Source: Terrimonas_B sp041743125 (GTDB lineage Bacteria > Bacteroidota > Bacteroidia > Chitinophagales > Chitinophagaceae). From it: a stretch of 64,000 bases of DNA. Location: contig JBGTNK010000004.1 of NCBI GenBank assembly GCA_041743125.1, forward strand, positions 14,046 to 78,045, read 5' to 3'. Numbering within the stretch: the first letter of the stretch is position 1; each line of letters opens with the position of its first letter. This document shows, piece by piece, positions 7,863 through 17,583 of the stretch. The notes beneath the pieces were generated by a model. That model did not search any database. It saw only the letters and a list, made by a program, of their open reading frames with translations, and had not been told where the DNA came from. The position numbers were made by a program, and so were the translations under genes.

Positions 7863-9020
7863 TTACGAAAACATTTCCCGTATTTTATCAAAGAAACCTT
7901 TTTCGTTTTTATCGGGATGCGGAATAAAGTTTTCTGACCGGCTCATTTTGTCAAGCGCAGATTTTTCCTCCGCAGAAATATGCTGAGGGGTCCATACATT
8001 TACCTGTATCAACTGATCTCCCTTTTCATAGGAGTTAACAGCTGGAAATCCCTTGCCTTTTAGCCTGAATATTTTTCCGCTTTGTGTGCCTGCGGGAATT
8101 TTAATCTTAGCCCGTCCATCAATAGTAGGAACTTCAACCTGGATACCGGCAACAGCATCCGGAAATGAGATATAAAGATCAAAGGCAACATTTAATCCAT
8201 CACGTTGCAACTCTTTGTGCGGTTCTTCTTCAATCAGGATAATCAGATCCCCGTGCATGCCGCCTCTTTCGCCGGCATTTCCTTTTCCGTTTACATTCAA
8301 TTGCATTCCTTCCTGAACTCCGGCAGGAATATCTATACTAACTGTTTCTTCCCCATACACCCGGCCCTCTCCTTTACAACTTCCACATTTAGCTGTAATG
8401 GTTGTTCCTTCGCCACTACAGGAGGGGCAGGTGGTAACCGTTTGCATCTGGCCTAAAAAAGTATTCTGAACCCTTTTTACCTGCCCACTTCCACCGCAGG
8501 TCTTACAAGTTTGAATGCTCCCCTTGTCTTTAGCCCCACTTCCATTACAAGTATTGCAATAAACGTATTTTTTTACTTTTATGTTTTTCTTTACTCCCTT
8601 TGCAATTTCTTCGTAGTTGAGTTTTAATTTAACACGAAGATTACTTCCCCTGACCCCCTGGCCCCGCTGACCTCCCCGACCTCGTTGACCTCCGCCAAAA
8701 AAATTCCCAAACACATCATCACCGAAAACATCTCCGAACTGACTAAAAATATCATCCATATTCATTCCGCCGGCACCAAAACCTCCGCGGCCATTCCCAC
8801 TTACGCCTGCATGGCCATAACGATCATACTGAGCTTTTTTATCAGCATCGCTTAAAACCTCGTAAGCCTCAGCTGCCTCCTTAAACCTCTCTTCAGCCGA
8901 TTTGTCACCAGGGTTGCGGTCGGGGTGATATTGCATTGCAACCTTTCGGTATGCTTTTTTAATCTCCTCAGTTCCCGACCCTTTTGCCACGCCCAATGTT
9001 TCGTAATAATCTTTTTTCAT
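7863..9020 (-). CDS. dnaJ: Molecular chaperone DnaJ
   Basis: DnaJ stimulates the DnaK ATPase and delivers unfolded clients. The 385-residue protein is a class A (type I) J-protein. It has an N-terminal J domain with the HPD motif (residues ~33-35, in YHPDRNPGD) and a glycine/phenylalanine-rich linker (~75-125). The zinc-binding region has four CxxCxGxG repeats (CNTCNGSG, CKTCGGSG, CPSCSGEG, CGSCKGEG), followed by a C-terminal peptide-binding domain. It follows grpE by 79 bases on the same strand, the usual partner arrangement for the DnaK cycle. dnaK itself is not in the window. Confidence 0.98.
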   Translation of the reverse strand: MKKDYYETLGVAKGSGTEEIKKAYRKVAMQYHPDRNPGDKSAEERFKEAAEAYEVLSDADKKAQYDRYGHAGVSGNGRGGFGAGGMNMDDIFSQFGDVFGDDVFGNFFGGGQRGRGGQRGQGVRGSNLRVKLKLNYEEIAKGVKKNIKVKKYVYCNTCNGSGAKDKGSIQTCKTCGGSGQVKRVQNTFLGQMQTVTTCPSCSGEGTTITAKCGSCKGEGRVYGEETVSIDIPAGVQEGMQLNVNGKGNAGERGGMHGDLIILIEEEPHKELQRDGLNVAFDLYISFPDAVAGIQVEVPTIDGRAKIKIPAGTQSGKIFRLKGKGFPAVNSYEKGDQLIQVNVWTPQHISAEEKSALDKMSRSENFIPHPDKNEKGFFDKIREMFS

Positions 9021-9099
9021 AATGTGAATATGCGATGATACGCTAAGCCATCTAAATTTTTCGATTCAAATTTTTTAAAACTTAATATAGTTGACTAAT

Positions 9100-9672
9100 T
9101 TATTTCCCTACCACCACTTTGGCGTGCCGGATTATTTTATCGTTTAAGAAATAGCCTTTCATTACCTCGTCAGCTATTTTGCCTTTCATTTCTTTAGACG
9201 CAACCGGAATTTCTGTAATTGCTTCATGAAGATCAGCATCGAATTCTTTTCCAATGCTTTCCATTGGTTTCAAACCCCTTGCCTGCAACTTGTTTCTTAA
9301 TTTATTAAGAATAAGGGTTACGCCTTCTTTTAAATGTTCGATTTCAGTACTGGTTTCCAGCTGTTTTTGGGCCCGGTCATAATCATCCAAAACCTCAAGC
9401 ATGTCAGCTATCACATCTTTGCCTGCGGTTTGAATCAACTCCACTTTTTCTCTCGCTGTTCTCCTTTTAAAATTTTCAAATTCAGCTGCAAGCCGTAAAT
9501 ATTTGTCTTTAGCTTCGTCCACTTCCTGCCGTGCTTTCTCCAAAGCTGATTCCTCCTCAATCGGTTCATTCAGATGGGTGGATCCGCTTTGGGACTCATC
9601 TGCATTAATATCCAGGCCATTAGTGGTTTCCTTGTTTCCGTTCTTATTTTCACTCAGATCTTTTTCTGTCAT
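9100..9672 (-). CDS. grpE: Nucleotide exchange factor GrpE
   Basis: GrpE releases ADP from DnaK. The protein has 190 residues from the ATG at 9672. A longer frame reaches 9903, but its extra N-terminus overlaps the divergent gene, has no GrpE homology and would lie upstream of a good promoter, so the shorter start is preferred. The N-terminal ~45 residues are disordered and acidic. A long coiled coil follows (KYLRLAAEFENFKRRTAREK). The C-terminal beta domain contains the conserved region with FDADLHEAIT and ends GYFLNDKIIRHAKVVVGK. It is the first gene of the grpE-dnaJ unit. Confidence 0.96.
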   Translation of the reverse strand: MTEKDLSENKNGNKETTNGLDINADESQSGSTHLNEPIEEESALEKARQEVDEAKDKYLRLAAEFENFKRRTAREKVELIQTAGKDVIADMLEVLDDYDRAQKQLETSTEIEHLKEGVTLILNKLRNKLQARGLKPMESIGKEFDADLHEAITEIPVASKEMKGKIADEVMKGYFLNDKIIRHAKVVVGK

Positions 9673-9690
9673 TTTTTTCAAAATTGTTTG

Positions 9691-9721
9691 CAAAGGTAAG
9701 GTTGTCAACAATATTGCCAAT
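9691..9721 (-). promoter_or_regulatory. Promoter of grpE-dnaJ
   Basis: On the minus strand the -7 box TACCTTTG (9691-9698) matches TAnnTTTG. A three-of-four match to the -33 box (ATTG, 9718-9721) lies 19 bases further upstream. The -7 box lies 18 bases before the chosen grpE start, which supports that start over the longer one. Confidence 0.62.
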
Positions 9722-9849
9722 GGCTGGTTTGGGACAAAATGACTTGTTGAATGCCTGCGATTATTATATTGTAGTGACAAATAGCCTAACAGTTCAGATA
9801 GTGTATCCCCGGAATATCCTCGTTTCCGGTAACTTGCAGGTTTTACATT

Positions 9850-11022
9850 ATGATCAGAGTTTATTTGAAGCGAAAAATTGCAAACCGGATTGCCAACGGG
9901 CATCCATGGATTTTTAACAATGAGGTGGAAATAGTTGAGGGTGAGGTGATAGGGGGCGAAACGGTAGAAGTATTTTCATATGACAAAAAATTTGTCGGCA
10001 AAGGTTATATCAATCCAAAATCACAGATACTTGTCAGATTGCTTACCCGACAGAAGAATGAAGAAATTAATGAGAATTTTTTTCTTTCACGTATAAGAGA
10101 GTGCTGGGAATACCGGCAGCGAATAGGTTATTCCGAAAATTGCAGACTGGTATTTGGCGAGGCTGATTCAATGCCTCAACTTATAATTGATAAGTTCAGT
10201 GATTATTTTGTTTTGCAAACGCTTACCCTGGGAATGGACAAATGGAAGCCTTCCATTGTTAAGGCGCTGAACCAAATTTTTCAGCCAAAGGGTATTTATG
10301 AGAGAAATGATGTACCTGTAAGGGAATTAGAAGGTTTACCGCCTGTTAAGGGGTTTTTATCTGAGTCGTTTGACACAAAAATTGTAATCACAGAAAACGG
10401 GTTAAATTTTTATGTTGATGTTGAAAACGGTCAAAAGACAGGCTATTTTCTTGACCAGCAAGACAACCGGCGAAGCATTCAACATATTGTGAAGGGGGCT
10501 GAGGTATTAGGTGCATTTACCTATACCGGAACTTTTGAAATCCACGCCGCTCATTATGGTGCTAAATCCGTCTTAGGTTTGGATATTTCTGAGAATGCTG
10601 TTGTACAAGCCACAAAAAATGCGGCCTTAAATGGTGTTGAAAACAGGTGTAAATTCTTAACGGCAAATGCATTTGATGTATTAAAACAATGGTCTAAAGA
10701 GGAAAAGAAATATGATGTAGTGATGCTGGATCCGCCTGCTTTTACCAAAAGCAGGGAAACTATTCAAAAAGCGATAACCGGTTATAAGGAGATCAATCTT
10801 AGGGGTATGAAACTAATCAGACCGGGTGGATTTTTGGTAACCTCTTCCTGTACTAATTTGGTGAGTCCTGAATTATTTTTACAAATCATCGAATTGGCTG
10901 CAAAGGATGCAAGAAGAAAAATAAGAAGAGTGACATTTCAAACTCAATCCGCGGACCATCCTATTATTCCCGGACTTGAAAATACCCATTATCTTAAATT
11001 CCTGATCATACAGGTAATCTAA
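9850..11022 (+). CDS. rlmI: Class I SAM-dependent rRNA methyltransferase, RlmI type
   Basis: A 390-residue methyltransferase related to RlmI, which makes 5-methylcytosine in 23S rRNA. An N-terminal PUA domain (residues ~1-75) contains the typical HPWIFNNEV motif. A central linker domain follows. The C-terminal Rossmann domain binds SAM: the VLGAFTYTGTFEIHAA segment is motif I, GLDISENAV motif II, and VVMLDPPAFTKS the catalytic DPPAF motif. The substrate base cannot be proven from sequence, since E. coli RlmI (m5C1962) and RlmK/L relatives share this fold. It is divergent from grpE and probably has its own promoter in the shared gap. Confidence 0.85.
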   Translation: MIRVYLKRKIANRIANGHPWIFNNEVEIVEGEVIGGETVEVFSYDKKFVGKGYINPKSQILVRLLTRQKNEEINENFFLSRIRECWEYRQRIGYSENCRLVFGEADSMPQLIIDKFSDYFVLQTLTLGMDKWKPSIVKALNQIFQPKGIYERNDVPVRELEGLPPVKGFLSESFDTKIVITENGLNFYVDVENGQKTGYFLDQQDNRRSIQHIVKGAEVLGAFTYTGTFEIHAAHYGAKSVLGLDISENAVVQATKNAALNGVENRCKFLTANAFDVLKQWSKEEKKYDVVMLDPPAFTKSRETIQKAITGYKEINLRGMKLIRPGGFLVTSSCTNLVSPELFLQIIELAAKDARRKIRRVTFQTQSADHPIIPGLENTHYLKFLIIQVI

Positions 11023-11037
11023 AAATAGTATGATAGA

Positions 11038-11403
11038 TTATTTGGAAACCTGGAATTTGCCAGTATTTATCATTTTACCACTCCTGTCTGTAATATGATA
11101 AATGTAAGTGCCCCGGTTGAAATCAGTAAGAGTGATTACTGTATTTTCATTAACGGTTTGTGTTTCGTAAATCTTTTTACCCAAGAAATTAAAAACCGTA
11201 ATGGTTAAGCCATTCTGAACGGTTCTCTTAATATTGAAAGTGATATAATTGGTTGCGGGGTTAGGATAAAAACTAATTTTTTTCCCATTGTCAGGTAAGG
11301 GGTTCCCGGAATCCTGTGCGAAAGAATCTGAAAACGAAAAACCCAGAAATAATAATATTGGTAAAAGTCTTTTCAACAAATCAAATTTACTTTTATTTCC
11401 CAA
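11038..11403 (-). CDS. Stand-alone T9SS type A sorting-domain protein
   Basis: A 121-residue protein consisting of little more than a signal peptide (to about residue 29, SFAQ) and a type A T9SS C-terminal sorting domain. The sorting domain runs from ISFYPNPATNYITF through ITVFNFLGKKIYE to GTYIYHITDRSGK and a final GKFQVSK. Normally this domain is the tail of a much larger secreted protein. Here there is no cargo domain. No ATG is available near the N-terminus, and the frame begins at TTG (11403), a rare start here. It could be a real small secreted protein or the surviving end of a shortened gene, but no homologous upstream coding sequence remains. It is convergent with the rRNA methyltransferase, 15 bases away. 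Confidence 0.75.
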   Translation of the reverse strand: MGNKSKFDLLKRLLPILLFLGFSFSDSFAQDSGNPLPDNGKKISFYPNPATNYITFNIKRTVQNGLTITVFNFLGKKIYETQTVNENTVITLTDFNRGTYIYHITDRSGKMINTGKFQVSK

Positions 11404-11508
11404 TAATATACCGTTTTTCTGAGTTGTGCAACGTAATTATCCCTAAAAAATAAAATAATTGAGAACCAATTGAATAAGAACTATCAGGAATAGAAAATTA
11501 ACGCAGTT

Positions 11509-11979
11509 TTAATCTAATTCAGCCAGAGAATCTTTAATAAGCAGGAAATCAGGTTCATCAGATGCGTTTTCCAGTATTTCAACATATCTGATTATTTTTT
11601 CCTTATCGATAAGAAAAGCTGACCTCTTCGATACACCTTTCATATCCAGTTTCCAGGTATCGTAAAGTGAATTATAGGCTGCAGAAACTTCTTTATTAAA
11701 ATCGCTCAATAATGAAAAATTTAATTTTTGTTCTTCTTTGTATTTAGCAAGAGTATATACCGAATCGACTGAAATTCCCAGGATACAGGCATTGGCATTA
11801 TTATATAGGCTGATATTGTCCCGCACAGTACAAAGTTCCCTGGTGCAAACACTGGTAAATGCCTGAGGAAAAAAAAGTAGTAAAACATTCTGGCCCCTTA
11901 GATCTCCCAGCGATATTTTGGTTTTGGTGGTATCATATAAACTAAAGTCGGGGGCCTTTTGACCAATCGTAATTTGCAT
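11509..11979 (-). CDS. Peroxiredoxin (AhpC/TSA family)
   Basis: A 156-residue thiol peroxidase that reduces peroxides with an active-site cysteine. The fold starts with GQKAPDFSLYD, and the peroxidatic cysteine is C45 in the PxxxTxxC motif (PQAFTSVC). A second cysteine, C50, five residues on, could act as the resolving residue as in one-helix (BCP/AhpE-like) peroxiredoxins. The rest follows the thioredoxin-like core (ILGISVDSVY, then AFLIDKEKIIRY). There is no signal peptide, so it is cytoplasmic. It is likely transcribed alone, between the T9SS-related genes. Confidence 0.88.
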   Translation of the reverse strand: MQITIGQKAPDFSLYDTTKTKISLGDLRGQNVLLLFFPQAFTSVCTRELCTVRDNISLYNNANACILGISVDSVYTLAKYKEEQKLNFSLLSDFNKEVSAAYNSLYDTWKLDMKGVSKRSAFLIDKEKIIRYVEILENASDEPDFLLIKDSLAELD

Positions 11980-12032
11980 AACTTAATTTGTAAATCTCAA
12001 AAGGGAATATACAACTATTTGAAAGGTGGGAA

Positions 12033-13040
12033 TTAAAACCTGGGACAACGAACAGCATTAACACTAGAATTATTTCTATCCAAAAATCCTATATATGAAA
12101 CTGAAATTTCCATTCCTCCCCTGCCATAACTATAAGGTTTAAGTTTAGAAATATTAACATCGTAACTAAATGCAAAAGAGAAGGGATTATAATCAAGTTT
12201 TACAACCGGAATTAATGCATCTTTCCATCTTATAAATGTTCCGGCATGAATAACATATTGGGGATTTTCAATCTCCGGTCCTATTTTCAGTCCATATAAA
12301 GCACCAAAAACTGTTTCCTGGTAATTTTCCTGAACAGAATAATCAGCTAATAACGAAACATAAGAATATTCAGTAACACCAAAACGTAACCCTGCTGAGC
12401 CTGTCCATTTAGGATTTAATTGAACGGAAGGATCACGAAAAAATGAGTTTTTTGGCCGTGTAAAATGATGATAGGCCACACCCAGGTAGAAGTTATCATC
12501 CGGATTTTTATTCAAATCAGAATTATAACTTAATCCTACACTGCCATCAAGATAAGTATAATTGGGAATGGCTGTTGGTTCTCCCCCCGGATCATCTGTA
12601 ATGATCTTAGACCGGTCAAAACTTCGGTTCACCACTCCGCCCATAAAGCCCAATGATAAATATCTGTTATGTTCTTCGCTGAGTGATTTGTGATAATTGA
12701 GAACTGGTAAAACACTCGTTTGTGTCAGGGCTGCTGTGCCAGCTCTGTCAAATAAAACCTGCCCACCAACAGTTACAAAATCATCTGCTTTACCAATGGG
12801 CAGTTTGTATTCTCCATTCAAAGATCCGGTTTTATAACCATCCGTAACACTTCCCCATTGATCACGGTAAACCATTTGCAAACGGATATCTCCGGTAAAA
12901 ATTCCTGCCAGGGCAGGGTTTCTTAAAAGAGGTGTTTCAAAGAACTGGGAAAAATGTATATCCTGCCCATTGAGCATACTTTGTATGCTGATGAATAAAC
13001 ATATAAGCCCGTAATAAATAAAATTTTTCCTTTTTCCCAT
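12033..13040 (-). CDS. PorP/SprF family type IX secretion outer-membrane protein
   Basis: A 335-residue beta-barrel-like protein of the PorP/SprF family. A signal peptide is followed by the hallmark start of the mature region, DIHFSQFFETPLLRNPALAG. Repeated beta-strand and glycine-rich turns follow, as in outer-membrane barrels (LGFMGGVVNRS, FYLGVAYHHF, SFAFSYDVNIS). In Flavobacteriia, SprF is needed to display the giant adhesin SprB. Here the gene starts eight bases after the stop of the giant PKD protein, so the two form an operon of adhesin and outer-membrane partner. The family is also essential to attach some T9SS substrates to the cell surface. Confidence 0.9.
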   Translation of the reverse strand: MGKRKNFIYYGLICLFISIQSMLNGQDIHFSQFFETPLLRNPALAGIFTGDIRLQMVYRDQWGSVTDGYKTGSLNGEYKLPIGKADDFVTVGGQVLFDRAGTAALTQTSVLPVLNYHKSLSEEHNRYLSLGFMGGVVNRSFDRSKIITDDPGGEPTAIPNYTYLDGSVGLSYNSDLNKNPDDNFYLGVAYHHFTRPKNSFFRDPSVQLNPKWTGSAGLRFGVTEYSYVSLLADYSVQENYQETVFGALYGLKIGPEIENPQYVIHAGTFIRWKDALIPVVKLDYNPFSFAFSYDVNISKLKPYSYGRGGMEISVSYIGFLDRNNSSVNAVRCPRF

Positions 13041-13048
13041 TTCTAAAA

Positions 13049-16000
13049 CTATCTTAATAAGGTTACGTTGCCTTTTACAGGAATGACGGTATTATTCTCA
13101 CATAAAATTTCCATAGTATAAATATATGCGTCAGCGCTGGCTGGCTTTCCTTTGTAAGTACCATTCCATCCTGCCGATGCATCATTGGCAGAAAAATCTT
13201 TTTTCTCAAATACAAGTTCACCCCACCGGTTATATATTCTCATTGATTTTATGCGAAAAAGCCCTGTTCCTTTAGGAAAAAACAATTCGTTCCGGCCATC
13301 ATTATTTGGAGAAAAAGTATTTGGTATAAAAAAGTTTTGCTTACCACATACTACCAGGATAGTTACATTCCCTGCACTCTTGCAACCATACCTGTCTGCT
13401 ACCTGCACAGTATATTTTGTAGTTAGCTGCGGATTTGCAAATGGAGATGGGCAAGTAGTGCAGCTTAATCTTGTAGTTGGTATCCAATTATAAGAAACTA
13501 TATTACCCGTGTAGTTCATATTAATATTTGTTCCGCCACCAGAAATAATGGTGAGTGGGTCTTGTGTTGCAGTAACCGTTGGAATTGGTGAAACATAAAT
13601 GTTTTTAATTGTTTCTGCAACACAACCAATCTTATTTGTGGTAGTTAGTTTTACAGCATAATTTCCTGCATTATTATAGGTGACTATGTTTTCTGTTTGC
13701 GTTGAGGTTTGACCGTTGCCAAATGTCCACTGCCATTTTATTAATGTATCAGCAACAGCCAGGGCGCCGCTATATGGTTCAGAAATATTTACACAAATCG
13801 TATCTCTGCCCAGGATTGAGGTAACAGGGGTCCTGTGCACTCTTATCGTGTCTGAAAATGATTTACTGCAATTGCTTTGTGTGGTTACATTTAGTGTCAC
13901 GATATAGACCCCTGGTTGGGTGAAATTATGTTGTGGTTCATTTTCAGTCGATGTAGTTCCATCTCCAAAATCCCAAACCGTTGAAATGATAGGTTCGTTT
14001 TTAGTAGTAAAGTTTTTGAAGGTCACCACACCCTGATCACAAAACTCTTTTTTATCTTTCCCAAATAAGGGTATAGCACCTATAACATTAATTCTTTTAG
14101 AACCGTTGATTCGTTCTTCGCAACCAGAAATAGTATCAATCAATAATAACGAAGGAGTATTCAAACTCGGCCTTGTATAAGTATGAGTAAGAGTAGTTGC
14201 CTGTGATGAATCAACAGATCCATCCCCATAAGAAAAGATAAATTTAAAAGAGGGAGGTACCACCAGATTAAAATCTACTTTGAGAGAATTACAGGCAGAT
14301 GTTACCGGGCCATAATTTATTTCAGTAGCATCGAAAGGATCATAAACTGAAACTGATGCCTGAGCAGAATCGATACATCCTCCCGGTCCCCGCAAGTAAA
14401 GTTTTGGAATAAAACGTCCATAATCGCTATAGAAATAATTTGGATTTAGTTGCGTAGTGCCGCCCCCATCTCCAAAACTCCAGTTATAGGATTTATAATC
14501 CTTTCCCTTAAATGTAAAACTGGTGCGTAAGGGTGGACAAATCGTTGTTGTATCCTTAATATCAAATGCAGCTTTTGGACTTCGGATACTTATATAATCT
14601 GCTTTTGTAATTGAATCTACACAACCCGATACATCTGTTATTTTGAGTTTGATTGAATAACTGGCATCGCCTATTGGGTAACTATTAGTAGGATTTTGCA
14701 AGTTTGAAGTATTGCCATCCCCAAAACTCCACTGATAAGATAATCCTGGTCCAGAGGAGGTGTCAACAAACTGGAGTGGAGCACCCGGGCAGTAAAATGT
14801 ATCGGCCCTGAAACCAGCAATAGGATTTGTGACCAGTAAATTAGTCGGAAAAGTATAACTGTTGGTGCATCCTGTCCCATCTGTTACTTTTAATGATACT
14901 TTGTATCTTCCTTCCACCGAATAAGTATGGGTAAATGGCGGGCCTGAAAAGGTCTTTTGAGTTCCATCACCAAAATCCCAATCCCAACTTACTATTGTTG
15001 AGGATACAGATGTTGAAAGATCTGTAAAAGTTACTGTTTTATTTAGACAGGCTCCCGGACTTGAAGGAACAAAATTAGCAGTGGGCCCGGTTACAGTCAC
15101 ATAATTAGCTACTGTTTTTGTGTTTGTACATCCATTGATGTCAGTAATAGTAAGACTTACCCCATACGATCCTTCAGCAGGAAATCGCTGATTTATGGAT
15201 CTTGGCGAAGATGGAAAGACCCGAGTGCCGACTGTCCATGAGTAATTTGAGATGTTATTAGCATCGCTATTTATAGCACTCAGGGTAACTGTAGTGTTTT
15301 TACAAACCGGGTTTCTATTAATGGTAAAGTCTGCTTTTTCATCGAAAATAGATACCGGGTTTGTGACAGTAAAAGTACAGGCCCCATTGGTTACGGTTAA
15401 TGAAACATTATAGGTTCCCGTGCCAGGATATGTAAATGGTGGGGGGGTAGCTGATGTAAATTGCGTGGCAGCGGGGTCTCCCATCTTCCATAAATAAGTT
15501 AAGGGAGAGATTGTATTATTTACAAGGCTTGTATTGGTAAAAGTAACGGCCCGTGATGCACAGTTAACCTTATATTCAAATTTTGCAATAGGAGGATTTA
15601 TTGTAATAACCCGGGTTACGGAATTATCGCAACCGTTATTCAACACAGTCAGAGTTACATTCAAAGAACCAGTATCAATAAATGTATGAACAGGATTTTG
15701 AAGATTAGAGGTAGATCCGTCTCCAAAATTCCAGGCCCAAATGACTTCAGCTCCTGGTGTAGTATTAGCATTGCCTGAGAAGGAAACCCTGTCGGTTGCA
15801 CATGCAATCATAGGCGCAGCTGTGAAATTGACAGTCGCTGGAGTTCCTGTTATAACCCCTCTCGGTAAAGAAACTGTTTTACTACAACCATTCACAGTAG
15901 TTGCTGTAAGGGTTAAAGTGTATTCCCCTTCTGTGTTATAAGTGTGTGGAGGTGGATTTTTTTGTGTCGAGGTCGTCCCATCTCCAAAATCCCATAAATA

Positions 16001-17425
16001 GGTAGCTATTGAATCTAATGTTTGAATGGCTGCCTGGGGAGTGTATGTATAAGGAATACAACCGTTACCTGGAATAATGGAAATATTCGTTTCCTGTATT
16101 TTAATGAAATCAGTTTTTGTGGTAGTATTAGAACAACTTGTTGAAGGACCTGCTGTCAAGGTTACCGTATAATTTCCTAAGCTGGCATATTGATGTGAGG
16201 GATTTTTTTGAGTGGAGGTAGTACCATCCCCAAAATCCCAAAGCCAGAATGCAGCTCCGGGTGTTAAATCAGTAAACTGGACATTAAAGGGAGCCTGGCA
16301 CGACGAACTATCATTAACAGTAAAATCTACTGCGGGGTTATCAATGACCGTAATTGTTTTGGAAACTGAATCAGTGCAATTAGCATAGGTATTTATCAAC
16401 TTCACATTATAAACACCAGCCGTAAAATAAGTTTTTGCCGGATTAATCTGAGCAGACAAGGTTCCATCTCCAAAATTCCAGGAAGACGCTATTGGTTGTG
16501 ATGAAGAATTATTTTGAAAACTAATTGGTTGTTCCAGGCAACCAGAGGCAGGACTTGTAAAATCTGTTGTTGTTTGATTAATCGTTATTGTTTTTTGAAT
16601 CACACCACTACATCCCAGGTCGCTTTGGGCGGTTAGGTTTACAGTGTAGTTACCGGGTGCATTATAAATAGTAGTAGGATTTCGTAAAGTGGAAGTTTGT
16701 CCATTACCAAAATTCCAGGTATAGCTTATTACTCCGGGTCCACTTGATTGATTTTGAAAATTAACTGCGAAAGGGGCTTTACAGGATCCCCCCATTGTAA
16801 AATTAAAATCCGTAGATACTCCACTAACAACACGGATATACCTTGTTCTTGCTATCCTTCTGGTACACCCTGTACTGCTGGTTACTCTCAACAAAACTGT
16901 ATAAAAGCCGGTATTAGAATAGACGTGAGTAGGATTTTGTTGTGTTGATGTATTTCCATCGCCAAATTCCCATTCCCACTTTACAATATTACCAACGGAA
17001 GAGGATGACAGATCCGTAAACCTTATTGTAGCGGGAACACAGCTTAATGTAAAATCACTTCTAAAATCTGCTACAGGAGATGGAAAGACCGTTATATAGT
17101 CTATTTTTTCAACCTGGTCAATTCCATTTTCGTTAGTAACTACTAATTTGGCCGAGTAAGTTCCTGGTGCTGAAAAAACAACAATGGGGTTTTGAACATT
17201 AGTAAGTGTACCATTGCTGAATTCCCAACTCCATGAAGTTGGATTTCCGGAAGATTGATCAGAAAAAGTGACGGTGAGCGGAGCACAGCCTGATAAAACA
17301 TTCCCCTTGAAATTGGCAACAGGATTTTGACCAAAAACATTGATTGTTCCGGAAAAGGCCAGGAGAAAAACGAAAATTGATTTCCTGAGATTATGGTAAG
17401 ATTGAGTTTTCAGTACGTTTTTTAT
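13049..17425 (-). CDS. Giant PKD-repeat cell-surface protein with gliding-motility C-terminal domain
   Basis: A secreted protein of about 1,460 residues. A hydrophobic signal peptide (around KSIFVFLLAFSG, cleaved near VFGQ) leads into about 15 tandem PKD domains, each marked by a WxFGDGxxSxxxNPxHxY-type motif. The C-terminal ~95 residues form the gliding-motility-associated sorting domain (IPNTFSPNNDGRNELFF to MRIYNRWGELVFEKKDF and GNVTLLR). It is exported by T9SS and is probably an adhesin shown with the PorP/SprF protein directly downstream. The reading frame is open from 17449, but has no ATG, GTG or TTG before 16894, which lies two PKD domains inside the protein. The drawn start is an ATA at 17425; ATT, CTG or a lost base are alternatives. 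Start uncertain, gene certain. Confidence 0.85.
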   Translation of the reverse strand: MKNVLKTQSYHNLRKSIFVFLLAFSGTINVFGQNPVANFKGNVLSGCAPLTVTFSDQSSGNPTSWSWEFSNGTLTNVQNPIVVFSAPGTYSAKLVVTNENGIDQVEKIDYITVFPSPVADFRSDFTLSCVPATIRFTDLSSSSVGNIVKWEWEFGDGNTSTQQNPTHVYSNTGFYTVLLRVTSSTGCTRRIARTRYIRVVSGVSTDFNFTMGGSCKAPFAVNFQNQSSGPGVISYTWNFGNGQTSTLRNPTTIYNAPGNYTVNLTAQSDLGCSGVIQKTITINQTTTDFTSPASGCLEQPISFQNNSSSQPIASSWNFGDGTLSAQINPAKTYFTAGVYNVKLINTYANCTDSVSKTITVIDNPAVDFTVNDSSSCQAPFNVQFTDLTPGAAFWLWDFGDGTTSTQKNPSHQYASLGNYTVTLTAGPSTSCSNTTTKTDFIKIQETNISIIPGNGCIPYTYTPQAAIQTLDSIATYLWDFGDGTTSTQKNPPPHTYNTEGEYTLTLTATTVNGCSKTVSLPRGVITGTPATVNFTAAPMIACATDRVSFSGNANTTPGAEVIWAWNFGDGSTSNLQNPVHTFIDTGSLNVTLTVLNNGCDNSVTRVITINPPIAKFEYKVNCASRAVTFTNTSLVNNTISPLTYLWKMGDPAATQFTSATPPPFTYPGTGTYNVSLTVTNGACTFTVTNPVSIFDEKADFTINRNPVCKNTTVTLSAINSDANNISNYSWTVGTRVFPSSPRSINQRFPAEGSYGVSLTITDINGCTNTKTVANYVTVTGPTANFVPSSPGACLNKTVTFTDLSTSVSSTIVSWDWDFGDGTQKTFSGPPFTHTYSVEGRYKVSLKVTDGTGCTNSYTFPTNLLVTNPIAGFRADTFYCPGAPLQFVDTSSGPGLSYQWSFGDGNTSNLQNPTNSYPIGDASYSIKLKITDVSGCVDSITKADYISIRSPKAAFDIKDTTTICPPLRTSFTFKGKDYKSYNWSFGDGGGTTQLNPNYFYSDYGRFIPKLYLRGPGGCIDSAQASVSVYDPFDATEINYGPVTSACNSLKVDFNLVVPPSFKFIFSYGDGSVDSSQATTLTHTYTRPSLNTPSLLLIDTISGCEERINGSKRINVIGAIPLFGKDKKEFCDQGVVTFKNFTTKNEPIISTVWDFGDGTTSTENEPQHNFTQPGVYIVTLNVTTQSNCSKSFSDTIRVHRTPVTSILGRDTICVNISEPYSGALAVADTLIKWQWTFGNGQTSTQTENIVTYNNAGNYAVKLTTTNKIGCVAETIKNIYVSPIPTVTATQDPLTIISGGGTNINMNYTGNIVSYNWIPTTRLSCTTCPSPFANPQLTTKYTVQVADRYGCKSAGNVTILVVCGKQNFFIPNTFSPNNDGRNELFFPKGTGLFRIKSMRIYNRWGELVFEKKDFSANDASAGWNGTYKGKPASADAYIYTMEILCENNTVIPVKGNVTLLR

Positions 17426-17583
17426 TTTTTTGTTTTCTTTACAACGGCCTTAATGGGTAAAAATTATATTATCCTCAAATAGAATCATGGACGAAAATAG
17501 GGATTCATTTAAAAAAATATTTTTGAACATCCTGGTTCAGTCAAAGGATTAATTATCAGAAGGAAGATTGGATAGTAAAATAC

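Noticed and set aside
9673..9903. A 77-residue N-terminal extension of GrpE
   Set aside because: It lies upstream of a good promoter, overlaps the divergent methyltransferase gene and has no GrpE similarity.
13049..17425. The repeated motifs in the PKD gene as a DNA repeat or CRISPR-like array
   Set aside because: The repeats are at protein level with diverged codons and unequal spacing. They are PKD domains.
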